This document shows positions 17,929 to 28,044 of a stretch of 64,000 nucleotides of DNA, one piece after another; positions within the stretch are counted from its first letter, which is position 1, and each line of letters begins with the position of its first letter. The notes under the pieces were generated by a model. It made no database searches. It worked only from the letters and a program-made list of their open reading frames with translations, and was not told the DNA's origin. Location: positions 1-64,000 of the forward strand of contig JAGGAD010000014.1 of NCBI GenBank assembly GCA_017889625.1, given 5' to 3'. Position numbers and translations under genes: made by a program. This DNA comes from Bacillota bacterium (GTDB taxonomy: Bacteria > Bacillota > Negativicutes > Sporomusales > CTSoil-080).

Positions 17929-19396
17929 CAGCAGTCACCTCGCACCCTCCGGGTATTTTATCATAAAACATTTGCGACTCAGCCGTATCTTTACGGACAG
18001 CAGTTATCGGTATGTTTAATTCCCTTGCTAATATAGTAGTTATCTTGGGCCCGCAAAAGCCACCCTGACAACGTCCTGCACCTGGGCGCAACCGTCTTTT
18101 TATGCCATCAACCGTTCGCGCACCGCAAGGGCTGTGAATAGCATCCACGATTTCTCCCTCTGTTACGGTTTCACAGCGACAAATAATCCGACCGTGTAAT
18201 GGATTTTTCGCTATAATCGCCTGCTTACCAGCATAGTCAAGCTGATTAAAGGCTACGCGCGGCGGATTTATTGGATTAAAACTCCGCTTCGGGGTTAGGT
18301 TAACACCTTGATTGCCAAGGATAGCCGCAACCATTTCGGCAATAGCCGGCGCCGATGTAAGCCCTGGCGACTGAATACCTGCAGCTTGAATAAGTCCTTG
18401 AGTTATTGTCGATGCCCTAATAACAAAGTCACCACTATCGGCCACCGCACGCACACCAGTAAACTGGGTAATGGCTGATGATAGCGGAAGGTTAGGAACC
18501 AAGCGTCTGGCACCGGCGATAATTTCTTTCATTCCCAATGTAGTCGTCGCTACATCTTCTTTATCGCTACTGTTAGCAGCGTTTGGACCAATGAAAATAT
18601 TACCATGGATAGTCTGTGACACCAAAATTCCTTTAGATATCTTGCTCGGCGTAGGAAAAATAATAGTATTTACCAAGCTTCCCACTGATTTATCAAAAAG
18701 AATATATTCCCCTTTGCGCGGCGTAATGGTAAAGCTATCATCACTTGCCATACGACTAATATCATCCGCGTGAACGCCCGCCGCATTGATAACATAGTTG
18801 GCTGTAATAAAACCTTGTGGCGTGTCTACACCGACAACTTTGCCATTGTCCACTTTTATCCCCGTTACTGGGCATTCGGTCAATACCTCTACCCCATTAC
18901 GTATGGCATTTTCTGCAAAAGCTAGTGCCGCAGTAAACGGCCACATCATACCTCCGGTAGGGGCATATAAAGCACCAACAATATCCGGAGATAGATTTGG
19001 TTCCCTAACTAAAACCTGATCGCGCGAAATAATTTTCAAGCCTGCAACGCCATTATTTTTACCACGCTGCTCTAATTCAGTAAGTGTCTTCATTTCCGTT
19101 TCATTAGTAGCAACGACCAACGAACCAGTTACCGCTAATTCCAGATCCAATTCGTCCTTTAGACTCCGATACAATTCATTACCACGCACATTTAATAGTG
19201 CTTTCAAGCTTTTTTCCGGAGCGTCAAACCCAGCATGCAATATAGCACTGTTGGCTTTGGTCGTACCCATAGCTAAGTCGGGATGTTGTTCAAGTAGAAC
19301 GATATCCAATTCGTATTTTGCCAGTTCCCTGGCAATGGCTGTACCAACAATCCCACCACCAATTATAACTATGTCTGTTTTTTTTGTGTTTTTCAT
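17921..19396 (-). CDS. glpA: GlpA-like FAD-dependent glycerol-3-phosphate dehydrogenase with BFD-type Fe-S domain
   Basis: A DAO-fold oxidoreductase (FAD motif DIVIIGGGIVGTAIARELA at residues about 8-26) carries a C-terminal BFD-like [2Fe-2S] domain. The domain's cysteines are in RIICRCETVTEGEIVDAI and GAGRCQGGFCGPKI. This architecture is that of anaerobic GlpA. Its 491 residues are normal for the Firmicute form. It follows glpK in the glycerol regulon, behind its own antitermination leader. GGGTGGGATAAT precedes the ATG. The product would convert glycerol-3-phosphate to dihydroxyacetone phosphate. Another 2-hydroxy-acid substrate is possible but unlikely given the neighbours. Confidence 0.93.
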   Translation of the reverse strand: MKNTKKTDIVIIGGGIVGTAIARELAKYELDIVLLEQHPDLAMGTTKANSAILHAGFDAPEKSLKALLNVRGNELYRSLKDELDLELAVTGSLVVATNETEMKTLTELEQRGKNNGVAGLKIISRDQVLVREPNLSPDIVGALYAPTGGMMWPFTAALAFAENAIRNGVEVLTECPVTGIKVDNGKVVGVDTPQGFITANYVINAAGVHADDISRMASDDSFTITPRKGEYILFDKSVGSLVNTIIFPTPSKISKGILVSQTIHGNIFIGPNAANSSDKEDVATTTLGMKEIIAGARRLVPNLPLSSAITQFTGVRAVADSGDFVIRASTITQGLIQAAGIQSPGLTSAPAIAEMVAAILGNQGVNLTPKRSFNPINPPRVAFNQLDYAGKQAIIAKNPLHGRIICRCETVTEGEIVDAIHSPCGARTVDGIKRRLRPGAGRCQGGFCGPKITTILARELNIPITAVRKDTAESQMFYDKIPGGCEVTADV

Positions 19397-19440
19397 ATTA
19401 TCCCACCCTTATTGAACATAACTCCAGCAATCATTGGTCT

Positions 19441-19508
19441 AAAAAAAGGTAAAGATGGCCCCTGTGCAAGGTAACCACACAGCGGACCATCTCTTTTACT
19501 CTAAGTCC
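19441..19508 (-). promoter_or_regulatory. GlpP-type antitermination leader of the glpA operon
   Basis: Minus-strand order: a motif at 19508-19484 starting GGACTTAGAGTAAAAGAGA and ending GGTCC, then a terminator (arms 19478-19491 and 19454-19466) with TTTACCTTTTTTT. The GGTCC that closes the motif is also the 5' arm of the terminator. GGAC can therefore pair with GTCC in an antiterminator that excludes the terminator. The same motif occurs before glpF and glpP. Confidence 0.75.
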
Positions 19509-19527
19509 ATCATATTTAATTACTGAA

Positions 19528-21048
<1,521 letters not shown>

Positions 21049-21086
21049 TTATCGTTCATTAACACATTTAAAGCCTATCTAAGTCA

Positions 21087-21812
21087 TTATATGATGGCTG
21101 CTGCTCTAGCAATTACGAATGCAATTGCACCACCGATAAATGGACCTACTACCGGAATCCACGCATAACCCCAATCCGAGCCGCCTTTACCAGCTATGGG
21201 CAAAATGGCATGGGCAATCCGCGGACCTAAATCACGGGCCGGATTAATGGCATATCCAGTAGGTCCGCCCAAGCTTAAACCCATTGACCAAACAACAATA
21301 CCACCAATATACGGTCCTACTCCAGCGGGAATAGCACCAACTTGTTTAGCTCCCAACGCAAAAAAAGCGAACATAAGCATAGCCGTGGCAATAATTTCAC
21401 AGGTTAAATTAGAAGCCGAACTGCGAATCGCAGGAGCGGTGCAGAACACCCCCAATTTAGCTGCCTTGTCTTGAGTAATTTCCCAATGCGGTAAGAAGGA
21501 CAGCCATACAAGAGCCGCCCCAACGATACCCCCAAGCAATTCTACTACCATCGTAGCGATAGCTTGCGGTACAGTATACAGACCTGCCATAGTTCTAGCC
21601 AAAGTAACGGCGGGATTAAGATCGGCATTCGGTGCCCCTAAGGCAACGGCGGTAAAAATTCCCATAGTAACACCAAAAGCCCATCCCGCAGTTACTACTA
21701 TCCAACCTGCACCTTCCGCTTTAGATTTTTTTAACGTAACATTGGCGCATACGCCGCACCCTAATAGCATTAAGACTGCCGTACCTAAAAACTCGCCTAA
21801 AAGATTGCTCAC
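21087..21812 (-). CDS. glpF: Glycerol uptake facilitator (aquaglyceroporin)
   Basis: This is a six-helix MIP-family channel (241 residues) for glycerol diffusion across the inner membrane. Both pore motifs are intact: DLNPAVTLA and INPARDLGPR. The Asp and Arg after the second NPA are diagnostic of glycerol facilitators rather than pure water channels. The start is GTG, 6 bases after GGAAGTG. Its leader contains the conserved glp motif and a strong terminator, so expression should depend on GlpP and glycerol-3-phosphate. Confidence 0.97.
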   Translation of the reverse strand: MSNLLGEFLGTAVLMLLGCGVCANVTLKKSKAEGAGWIVVTAGWAFGVTMGIFTAVALGAPNADLNPAVTLARTMAGLYTVPQAIATMVVELLGGIVGAALVWLSFLPHWEITQDKAAKLGVFCTAPAIRSSASNLTCEIIATAMLMFAFFALGAKQVGAIPAGVGPYIGGIVVWSMGLSLGGPTGYAINPARDLGPRIAHAILPIAGKGGSDWGYAWIPVVGPFIGGAIAFVIARAAAII

Positions 21813-21893
21813 AAAAACACTTCCTTTTCTTTAATTTTTAATTGCCGATATGTAATTACCTCTTGCCACACGCTGCGCTTATAACCACCTCCC

Positions 21894-21970
21894 TAAAAAA
21901 ATAAAAGCCCAAACTGAACCAAATGCCTAAGCATTCAGTTACAATTTGGACATCTCTTCAACTCTAGCCC
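21894..21970 (-). promoter_or_regulatory. GlpP-type antitermination leader of glpFK
   Basis: On the minus strand the motif at 21970-21948 reads GGGCTAGAGTTGAAGAGA then TGTCC. The terminator has arms at 21931-21951 and 21907-21926 (GTCCAAA pairs with TTTGGGC; AACTGAA with TTCAGTT) and a TTTTATTTTTTT tail. GTCC is shared between the antiterminator and terminator hairpins. An AT-rich -10-like TATTAT lies about 8 bases upstream of the motif, so the motif is probably at the very 5' end of the message. Confidence 0.75.
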
Positions 21971-22006
21971 AATCGCTATAATATTGTAAGGTTAATTTTA
22001 AAAACT

Positions 22007-22612
22007 TTACTTATGTTTCGCTAGGCAACCTTTTGACGTAAACTGATTCCATAAAGTTCTCTCACTCGTACTAACCGCACAAATACCGGATTCAAGCGCC
22101 CTAGTCACATCTTCCGCGTTACATATTAATCCACCGCTCAAAATCGGCAAACCCGTGGCCCGGGAAAGTTTATCAACCGCACCAGCTGGCACCAAACCTG
22201 GCAATACTTCAATAGCATCAGGTTTAAAATTCGTCATCATGTTAATACCTGTACGCAACGCCTCAGAATCCATTAAAAAAAGGCGTTGAATAACTGTCAT
22301 ACCTTCTTGATGAGCAATTTTGCCTAAGTGAGATTTAGTGGTTATTACTGCCTTAACCCCCATACAGGCTAAATATTTAATCCCAGCCTTATCTTTGGCT
22401 ATACCGCTTATTAAATCCAAATGAATAATAATTTGTTTTTTGGCTTGTTGCACCTGCTTTAATATATCCGGCAAAGTAAATATATCACCAAATAACAAAA
22501 TTATGCCTGATGCATTAGCATTATCCAGGGCAAACTTAAAATCTTCAATTGTTCGCGCAGCTGGGATTACTCGTCCGTCACACAGACTTTTCACCAAACT
22601 GTTTACAGGCAA
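22007..22612 (-). CDS. glpP: Glycerol-3-phosphate-responsive antiterminator
   Basis: GlpP is a TIM-barrel-like RNA-binding regulator that, with glycerol-3-phosphate, prevents termination in glp leaders (as known in Bacillus subtilis). The family block RVIPAARTIEDFKFALDNA near the N-terminus and HLDLISGIAKDKAGIKYL are recognisable, as is the C-terminal GGLICNAEDV. It has 201 residues. The start is TTG with GGTGA 4 bases upstream; no ATG is available nearby. It heads the glp cluster and has the same leader motif in front of it, which suggests autoregulation. Confidence 0.94.
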   Translation of the reverse strand: MPVNSLVKSLCDGRVIPAARTIEDFKFALDNANASGIILLFGDIFTLPDILKQVQQAKKQIIIHLDLISGIAKDKAGIKYLACMGVKAVITTKSHLGKIAHQEGMTVIQRLFLMDSEALRTGINMMTNFKPDAIEVLPGLVPAGAVDKLSRATGLPILSGGLICNAEDVTRALESGICAVSTSERTLWNQFTSKGCLAKHK

Positions 22613-22658
22613 TTTCTCACCTTCTTCCTATAGAGAACTAACCTTTCCGTTAAACAGC

Positions 22659-22729
22659 AAAAATAATAGTCCAAATTACACCTGCAAATAATGCTGATGG
22701 AATTTGGACTTCTCTTTTACTCTTAGCCC
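22659..22729 (-). promoter_or_regulatory. GlpP-type antitermination leader of glpP itself
   Basis: On the minus strand the motif at 22729-22706 reads GGGCTAAGAGTAAAAGAGA then AGTCC. The terminator pairs GTCCAAATT with AATTTGGAC (arms about 22693-22709 and 22669-22685) and ends TATTATTTTTG. As in the other two leaders, GTCC can pair either backwards with GGGC/GGAC or forwards in the terminator. Confidence 0.75.
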
Positions 22730-22854
22730 AAATATTTTGAATATTTCTTAGTATTTATATATTTCCCGGTGCCTCGTAATATTCCTGCAACCTTAATAAG
22801 TTATTTTGTTCACATTTAAGTTTTAAATAACCACAACCCTACATCTTTATATAC

Positions 22855-22907
22855 AAAAATAGCCTTTACTTTTTGGGGGGCAATCCCAAAAGGTAAAGGC
22901 TATTTTT
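22855..22907 (-). terminator. Terminator of the chemoreceptor gene
   Basis: AAAAATAGCCTTTAC (22855-22869) pairs with GTAAAGGCTATTTTT (22893-22907), with an inner stem closed by GGG and CCC. It lies 12 bases after the chemoreceptor stop. The stem ends in T tracts on both strands, so it could also work in the opposite direction. Confidence 0.85.
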
Positions 22908-22918
22908 ATAATTTTGTT

Positions 22919-24643
22919 CTATACTTTAAATTTTTCAACCGAGTTTTTTAGATTATTAGCCATTGCCGTTATTTCCTCGCTACTAGCCGCAACCGTTTGC
23001 ATGGCTGCCGACTGCTGTTCAGCGGAGGATGCTACTTCTTCGCACTGCTTATCTACCGTTTCAATAACTGTCGCTAAACCATCAATGAGTTTTAAGATTT
23101 GTTCTGAAGTCGCCACTTCTTCATCTGTTACATCAGTAATTTGTTTAGTATCTTCCACAGTTTGTTGGACAGCCTGTAAAATCCGGTCTAAGGTCGTACC
23201 AGCTTCATTAACCTTGATTACCCCTTGATCAACTTCGGAAACATTTTGCGCCATCGAAGAAACTGCCAAATTAGTTTTTTCTGTAACCTGATTAACCAAG
23301 ACGGTTATTTCTTGAGCTCCCTGATTGGATTGCTCAGCTAATTGTCTTACTTCTTCAGCTACGACAGCGAAGCCCCGCCCTTGTTCTCCAGCCCGGGCAG
23401 CTTCAATCGCCGCATTTAAGGCCAACAAGTTGGTTTGATTGGCAATACCGGTAATCATCACAATGATTTGGGCTATTTTTTGCGAGTAGTTATTTAGTTC
23501 TTCAATAATCAGGCTTGATTTTTCAGTTTGTTGCTTAATGTTACTAATTCTATTTACAGATTCATTAACTTTAAGCCGCCCGTCTTCCGCAGCATTTAGC
23601 GTATCTTCAGAGGCCGTAGAAGAATTGGTAGCTTTAGTTTTAGCTATCTGTACCAAGCTGGATAACTGAACCAGGGCTTTCGACGCCTCTAACATCGAAT
23701 TGTTGCCAAAATCAGCTTCTTTAGCCAGCGTCAACATATTGCGAGAAATTTCTTCACTGGTAGCAGTAACTTCCTCAGTTGATGCCGCGGTTTGCTCCGA
23801 CGCTGCTGCTAATTGTTCCGAAGCTTCCCGGATGTTAGAAATCATATCTACAAAATGCTCATGCATAATATTTATCGATCTGGCTAAATCCCCCAATTCA
23901 TCTGATGAGGTTACCCGTATGCTATTTCTCAGATCAGCATTAGCATACTCATTGGCAATGTTAGTAAGCTCAATAATCGGCTTACGAATTATATTGGTTA
24001 ATCTCCAGGCTATCGCTATTCCTAAGATAAGTGCAATTAAACTAATAAGCGCTGAAACTACAACCACTGTATTAGCGCTAATGACACTATTACTCATTAA
24101 CTCTTTTGCTAAACTAGCATTACCATCAGCAAGGTTTTCCAATTTTTCATTTATAGAATTGTTAATTGAATCAACGCGTTGCGATGCTTGATTTAACTCA
24201 GCTCTATACGCATTTAAATGCGTATAATCTCCATTCACTAATGCTTCATTATATTTTTTTGCCTTAGGAACTATTTCAGCTAAAACTACGTTTTCATACT
24301 CAACTGTTTGATCATGCAACTCTTGAACTGCTTGCTTTTTTTCTGGTCTTGCCTTTGCTAACATTTCTTCTTCGTTGGCTATAGTTTTATCAAATTCGCT
24401 CTTTATCTGCGTATAATATTTTTCATCCCCATAAGCAATATAGGCACGCATATCAGAGTTAGCAGACCGATATTGACTGAGAGTTTCGTTGGCTTGCACC
24501 ACCTTGGAATTTGCCGTGTTGATTTTTTCCAAATCCTGTTTTACATTTTGCAATCCCACTAAGGCCGTTACCGCCATAATAAGAATTAAAATAATAATTA
24601 CACCAAAACTTATTGCAAATTTAGTTCCAATTTTTAATTTCAT
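22919..24643 (-). CDS. Methyl-accepting chemotaxis protein
   Basis: This is a transmembrane chemoreceptor of about 574 residues. TM1 is at residues about 9-32, followed by an extracytoplasmic four-helix-bundle-like sensor. TM2 is near residue 190 ([20 protein letters not shown]), followed by a HAMP domain and a signalling hairpin with the tip [21 protein letters not shown] chose the ATG giving MKLKIGTKF, which has GGAG 8 bases upstream. It lies 49 bases after the PAS-PP2C phosphatase gene on the same strand and may belong to the same transcript, linking receptor signalling with the partner-switching module. The ligand is unknown. Confidence 0.93.
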   Translation of the reverse strand: MKLKIGTKFAISFGVIIILILIMAVTALVGLQNVKQDLEKINTANSKVVQANETLSQYRSANSDMRAYIAYGDEKYYTQIKSEFDKTIANEEEMLAKARPEKKQAVQELHDQTVEYENVVLAEIVPKAKKYNEALVNGDYTHLNAYRAELNQASQRVDSINNSINEKLENLADGNASLAKELMSNSVISANTVVVVSALISLIALILGIAIAWRLTNIIRKPIIELTNIANEYANADLRNSIRVTSSDELGDLARSINIMHEHFVDMISNIREASEQLAAASEQTAASTEEVTATSEEISRNMLTLAKEADFGNNSMLEASKALVQLSSLVQIAKTKATNSSTASEDTLNAAEDGRLKVNESVNRISNIKQQTEKSSLIIEELNNYSQKIAQIIVMITGIANQTNLLALNAAIEAARAGEQGRGFAVVAEEVRQLAEQSNQGAQEITVLVNQVTEKTNLAVSSMAQNVSEVDQGVIKVNEAGTTLDRILQAVQQTVEDTKQITDVTDEEVATSEQILKLIDGLATVIETVDKQCEEVASSAEQQSAAMQTVAASSEEITAMANNLKNSVEKFKV

Positions 24644-24692
24644 AAATATATCTCCTCTACTTGTAGAACCCCACATGACTCTGCCCTGTAAT

Positions 24693-25763
24693 TCAATGAG
24701 TTACTATGCAAATTCCCGAAGCATCATCATAACATTTATCGGTAGTAGTAATAGCTTTTAACAACGTATGCAGCTCAGTAAAGCTTAAATCTTTACTGAG
24801 AGGCTGATCGTATAATTGATCAAAACCATCGGTCAAAAAGAAAAAACTATCCCCCGGTTGAAAATGTATTGTCCCTAGGTCAAAAAATTCCTCATTTTTT
24901 ATTCCTAAAAATAACCCCGGACATTTTATAACTTCCGGACCTTGGCTACTAAGATATATGAAGTTATGGATTCCAGCTGAAGAATAGGTTAGGGTTTTTG
25001 CGGTAAAGTCTAACGTGAATAGCACTACTGCCGCAAAATTACCATCATGGAAAAACGACATCACTTCTTTATTAATCCATGCTAGGCCGCGATTAAGCGG
25101 CATCCCTTCTTCTATCGTACGATGAAAAAGATATTTTAAGATGTTGGTATGTGACGCAGCTGATAATCCATGCCCCATTACATCAATAACTGTTCCATGG
25201 AGTTCTTTTTTTTCTTCGTCAAAAATAAAGTCATATATGTCGCCACTAACATAACTATGTGGATGATATAACGTACGAATACCTACAAACTCATTCTCCA
25301 GATTTTGCGGTAAAAGTTTTCTTTGAACATTACCCGCTAATTCAATCTCTTCACGAAATCGATCATCGGCAGTTGTTTCTCTAACGACTGCCGCAAAAAT
25401 TTTGGTACCATGAAACAGCATATATTTCATCGTGACTTGTACTTTTATAACTGTACCACCTTTTTTTATATGGCGGCTTATATAAGTGTACCCTTTGCTA
25501 TATTGCTTAGCTATCTTTTTCTGGTCAAGAATAGTAGCCCTAGAAGCATGACTTATCGAAAAAATTGAAAGATTATCGCTTTCATCTAGCGTATATCCGT
25601 AAAGTTCCATCGCATGTTGGTTCATAAAAATAACTTTTCCATCATTGGCCTGAAATAATAAAAGTGCATCGGTGATCATATTTAGCAGCTCGAATCGCTG
25701 GCAATAATCACACCTATCGTTGAACATACCATTTTTTGACACGTTTACAGCTAACTTTTTCAT
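24693..25763 (-). CDS. PAS-domain serine phosphatase (SpoIIE/RsbU, PP2C type)
   Basis: An N-terminal PAS-like sensor (residues about 25-130, with a Cys-rich start [10 protein letters not shown]) is joined to a SpoIIE-type PP2C phosphatase. The linker [14 protein letters not shown] and metal-binding Asp motifs [18 protein letters not shown] and [10 protein letters not shown] are visible. Such enzymes dephosphorylate STAS-domain anti-anti-sigma factors. The start overlaps the STAS gene stop by 4 bases (ATGA), so the pair is translationally coupled and probably acts together. The signal sensed by the PAS domain cannot be inferred. Confidence 0.92.
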   Translation of the reverse strand: MKKLAVNVSKNGMFNDRCDYCQRFELLNMITDALLLFQANDGKVIFMNQHAMELYGYTLDESDNLSIFSISHASRATILDQKKIAKQYSKGYTYISRHIKKGGTVIKVQVTMKYMLFHGTKIFAAVVRETTADDRFREEIELAGNVQRKLLPQNLENEFVGIRTLYHPHSYVSGDIYDFIFDEEKKELHGTVIDVMGHGLSAASHTNILKYLFHRTIEEGMPLNRGLAWINKEVMSFFHDGNFAAVVLFTLDFTAKTLTYSSAGIHNFIYLSSQGPEVIKCPGLFLGIKNEEFFDLGTIHFQPGDSFFFLTDGFDQLYDQPLSKDLSFTELHTLLKAITTTDKCYDDASGICIVTH

Positions 25764-26062
25764 CTCATTTCAAAAGCTTTGTATAACCTGGATATCTGAA
25801 ATAGTTCTTTAACTACACCAGTAGCGCCCGCGATGATTACACCGCCGCCTCTTTCAATAGCCCGTTTTTGGATACCAACTAATACACCCAAGCCTGAGCT
25901 ATCAATAAAATCAACTTGCGCTAGATTTATGATAAATTTATTATGTTTATTTTCTATTAATCGCAGCAATTCTTCTCGTAAAACTGCAGCGTCTTCTACA
26001 TATATACTACCTTCAACTTTAACAATAACTTGATCTTCATTAAAACTAATTGCTGTTTTCAT
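25760..26062 (-). CDS. STAS-domain anti-sigma factor antagonist
   Basis: This 100-residue single-STAS-domain protein is of the SpoIIAA/RsbV type. The phosphorylation site is FIDSSGLGVLVG (Ser55 by analogy). It is expected to bind and inactivate the kinase encoded next to it when unphosphorylated, and to be reset by the PP2C phosphatase. The gene sits between its two partners, in the order kinase, antagonist, phosphatase. AGGAGGAGAAA precedes the ATG. Which sigma factor or other output is controlled is not visible; no sigma gene is adjacent. Confidence 0.93.
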   Translation of the reverse strand: MKTAISFNEDQVIVKVEGSIYVEDAAVLREELLRLIENKHNKFIINLAQVDFIDSSGLGVLVGIQKRAIERGGGVIIAGATGVVKELFQISRLYKAFEMR

Positions 26063-26108
26063 TTTTTCTCCTCCTGTTATAACGCCCTAAGCAAACTCAT
26101 CAACATAC

Positions 26109-26501
26109 TTAGCTGGCCATGCTTCTCCTGATTTTTTTGATCAAAGTAACTTCATTTCCCTTTTCGTTATACTCACAGGAGTCAGTCCCATATTCCATAA
26201 AACATAAACCACGACCACTTTCTTTAAAAATATCTTCTTCGGCTTCTACGGTATCAGCCCGTGAAAAGCCATCACCTTCATCTTGAACAACAATACATAT
26301 TTCTTCTTCTGAACTGGTTATTACCACTAAAGTCTTTTTATTTTTATCGTTTTTATTGCCATGAAAAATTGCATTACTAACTGCTTCATTAATTGCTACA
26401 AATAGCAAATTTGCCGCGTCTTCAGCTAGTGCATTTAATTCACCTTTAATTTGCGCCCGTAGCGCCGTAAACTCATCTAGTGTCGAAAAACAGTAAACCA
26501 C
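26109..26501 (-). CDS. Anti-sigma-factor-type serine kinase (RsbW/SpoIIAB family)
   Basis: This GHKL-fold ATPase has 130 residues. The N box NEAVSNAIFHGNK (Asn43) and the G1 box DEGDGF (Asp74) are intact, as expected for an active kinase. It should phosphorylate the neighbouring STAS protein on serine and bind an output protein. The start is GTG with GAGGTGG 7 bases upstream. It is the first gene of a module that continues with STAS, PP2C and a chemoreceptor. No sigma gene follows it, so the output partner lies elsewhere or is not a sigma factor. Confidence 0.9.
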   Translation of the reverse strand: MVYCFSTLDEFTALRAQIKGELNALAEDAANLLFVAINEAVSNAIFHGNKNDKNKKTLVVITSSEEEICIVVQDEGDGFSRADTVEAEEDIFKESGRGLCFMEYGTDSCEYNEKGNEVTLIKKIRRSMAS

Positions 26502-26767
26502 AAATCATCCACCTCTTATTCTAATTTATTAAGAAAACTTTGATTCATCATAGCTTTCGGTACTTAGCGCATCCGATAAAATAAGCTATTACTGATACGA
26601 TAAAAGCCTCATTATCAGACTATATTTACCATCGACACTAAATATAAATTTCGACGTAATCCATATTAAGGCTTGTGCCCAATTTACCTTATTTGTTATT
26701 TTTTCTAGTTTAAATTTTATTTTCCTGCATAAATAGACAATTTATTGCTATTTTATCCTTAATATAG

Positions 26768-26812
26768 AAAAGAGGCCAAACCTCTAAATTTGCCAGGTTT
26801 AACCTCTTTTTT
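26768..26812. terminator. Terminator beside the SDR remnant
   Basis: AAAAGAGGCCAAACCT pairs with AGGTTTAACCTCTTTT apart from a 2-base internal mismatch. T tracts flank both sides. It lies 30-80 bases past the remnant's stop codon and may be the old terminator of the lost SDR gene. The rest of 26502-26767 is AT-rich with no gene seen. Confidence 0.6.
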
Positions 26813-26845
26813 ACCTCTTTTTCATTTGTAAAATGACCTTTTTAA

Positions 26846-26986
26846 TTATAATAATCTACCGTTATCAACTACCATAATCTGACCAGTCACCGCCCGAGAT
26901 TCATCACTGGCGAAAAACAAAATTGTATTGGCTTGATCAATTGCCTCAATCACGGGAATATCAACCCCATTTTCTTCATCTGGATA
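26846..26986 (-). pseudogene. C-terminal remnant of a short-chain dehydrogenase/reductase
   Basis: The minus strand encodes a 46-codon tail containing EAIDQANTILFFASDESRA and VTGQIMVVDNG. This is the signature C-terminus of SDR enzymes, where the (F/V)LASD...VTGQ...VDGG block precedes the end. Upstream the same frame turns into AT-rich, non-homologous sequence (ILLYFNYFENNKNYNK). The Rossmann and YxxxK parts are absent. It is divergent from the intact LysR gene, the usual layout for a LysR-controlled SDR, so a deletion has probably removed most of the target gene. Confidence 0.7.
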
Positions 26987-27121
26987 TTTATTATAATTTT
27001 TATTGTTTTCAAAATAGTTGAAATATAATAGAATGTAATATAATATCATTTCCAAGAAATTAATATCCCGCTTCTTTTATTGCGCATTTTAATAATATAT
27101 GGTTTTTCAGGAGGAACTAGC

Positions 27122-28030
27122 ATGGAACTTTGGCAATTACGAGAATTTACCATCCTTGCTAAACACTTAAACTTTACTGAAACAGCAAAACATTTATTTC
27201 TTACGCAATCCGTGCTAACCAGGCATATTGCCGCGCTTGAACACGAACTTGGTATAGAGCTTTTTATCCGCAATAAACGCTCGGTTCATTTGACGGCTAA
27301 CGGCAAAGTTTTGCTTGCGGAAGCCGAAGCCCTGCTTACCAGCCATGCGCAGCTTATTCAAAAAATTCGCTTACACGCGTCTGGTAAGGTCGGACAACTC
27401 CGAATCGGCTATCTAGCCGCCGCTTCAGAACAATTTTTAGTTCCGTTTGGCACTCACTTCCATAGTGTTTATCCGGGCATAGAGATACACTTATTTGCCT
27501 ATGAGGATATTCCTATGATTATGACGGCATTGCAGAATAATGAAGTAGATATTTGCATTACGCTTTCATTAGCCCTTTACGAGTCTTCCGGACTTAACTG
27601 GAAAAAGCTCTACCAAGATTCTACTTCTGCCGTTGTGCCATCCAACCACCCTTTAGCTGGTGAGCAGAGTATTGATGCCAAAATTTTGGCTGATCAACCC
27701 TTTCTTCTACTTTCACGCATTACAACGCCGCAGGGGTTCAACCATAACTTAAAAATATGTAAATCCCGAGGATTTATACCGCATATTATTTCAGAAATAC
27801 CTAATACGCTCAGCCTTTTACTAAGATTAGGGATGGATACCGGGGTAACTCTCCTACCTCGTCATACTGAAGTTTACGCAAGTCCACTTGTTAGCTATGT
27901 CAACCTAAGTGGCGAAGATTGTTTTTTCGATGTCATTTTTGCTTGGAAAAAGGGCAACTCTAATCCAGTACTTACAACTTTTCTTAACGAATTTGAAAAA
28001 GCTTCACCTAGCTTTGCCAAGCCTTGCTAA
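27122..28030 (+). CDS. LysR-family transcriptional regulator
   Basis: The N-terminal winged helix-turn-helix (MELWQLREFTILAKHLNFTE, TQSVLTRHIAALEHELG) is followed by a periplasmic-binding-like effector domain from about residue 90. Its 302 residues are typical. I chose the ATG with AGGAGG 7 bases upstream; the frame extends further but without a ribosome-binding site. Its divergent neighbour is only an SDR fragment, so its usual target may be lost. It converges on the hydroxybutyryl-CoA dehydrogenase gene with 14 bases between the stops. The effector is unknown. Confidence 0.93.
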   Translation: MELWQLREFTILAKHLNFTETAKHLFLTQSVLTRHIAALEHELGIELFIRNKRSVHLTANGKVLLAEAEALLTSHAQLIQKIRLHASGKVGQLRIGYLAAASEQFLVPFGTHFHSVYPGIEIHLFAYEDIPMIMTALQNNEVDICITLSLALYESSGLNWKKLYQDSTSAVVPSNHPLAGEQSIDAKILADQPFLLLSRITTPQGFNHNLKICKSRGFIPHIISEIPNTLSLLLRLGMDTGVTLLPRHTEVYASPLVSYVNLSGEDCFFDVIFAWKKGNSNPVLTTFLNEFEKASPSFAKPC

Positions 28031-28044
28031 TACAGTTTTCCTTT

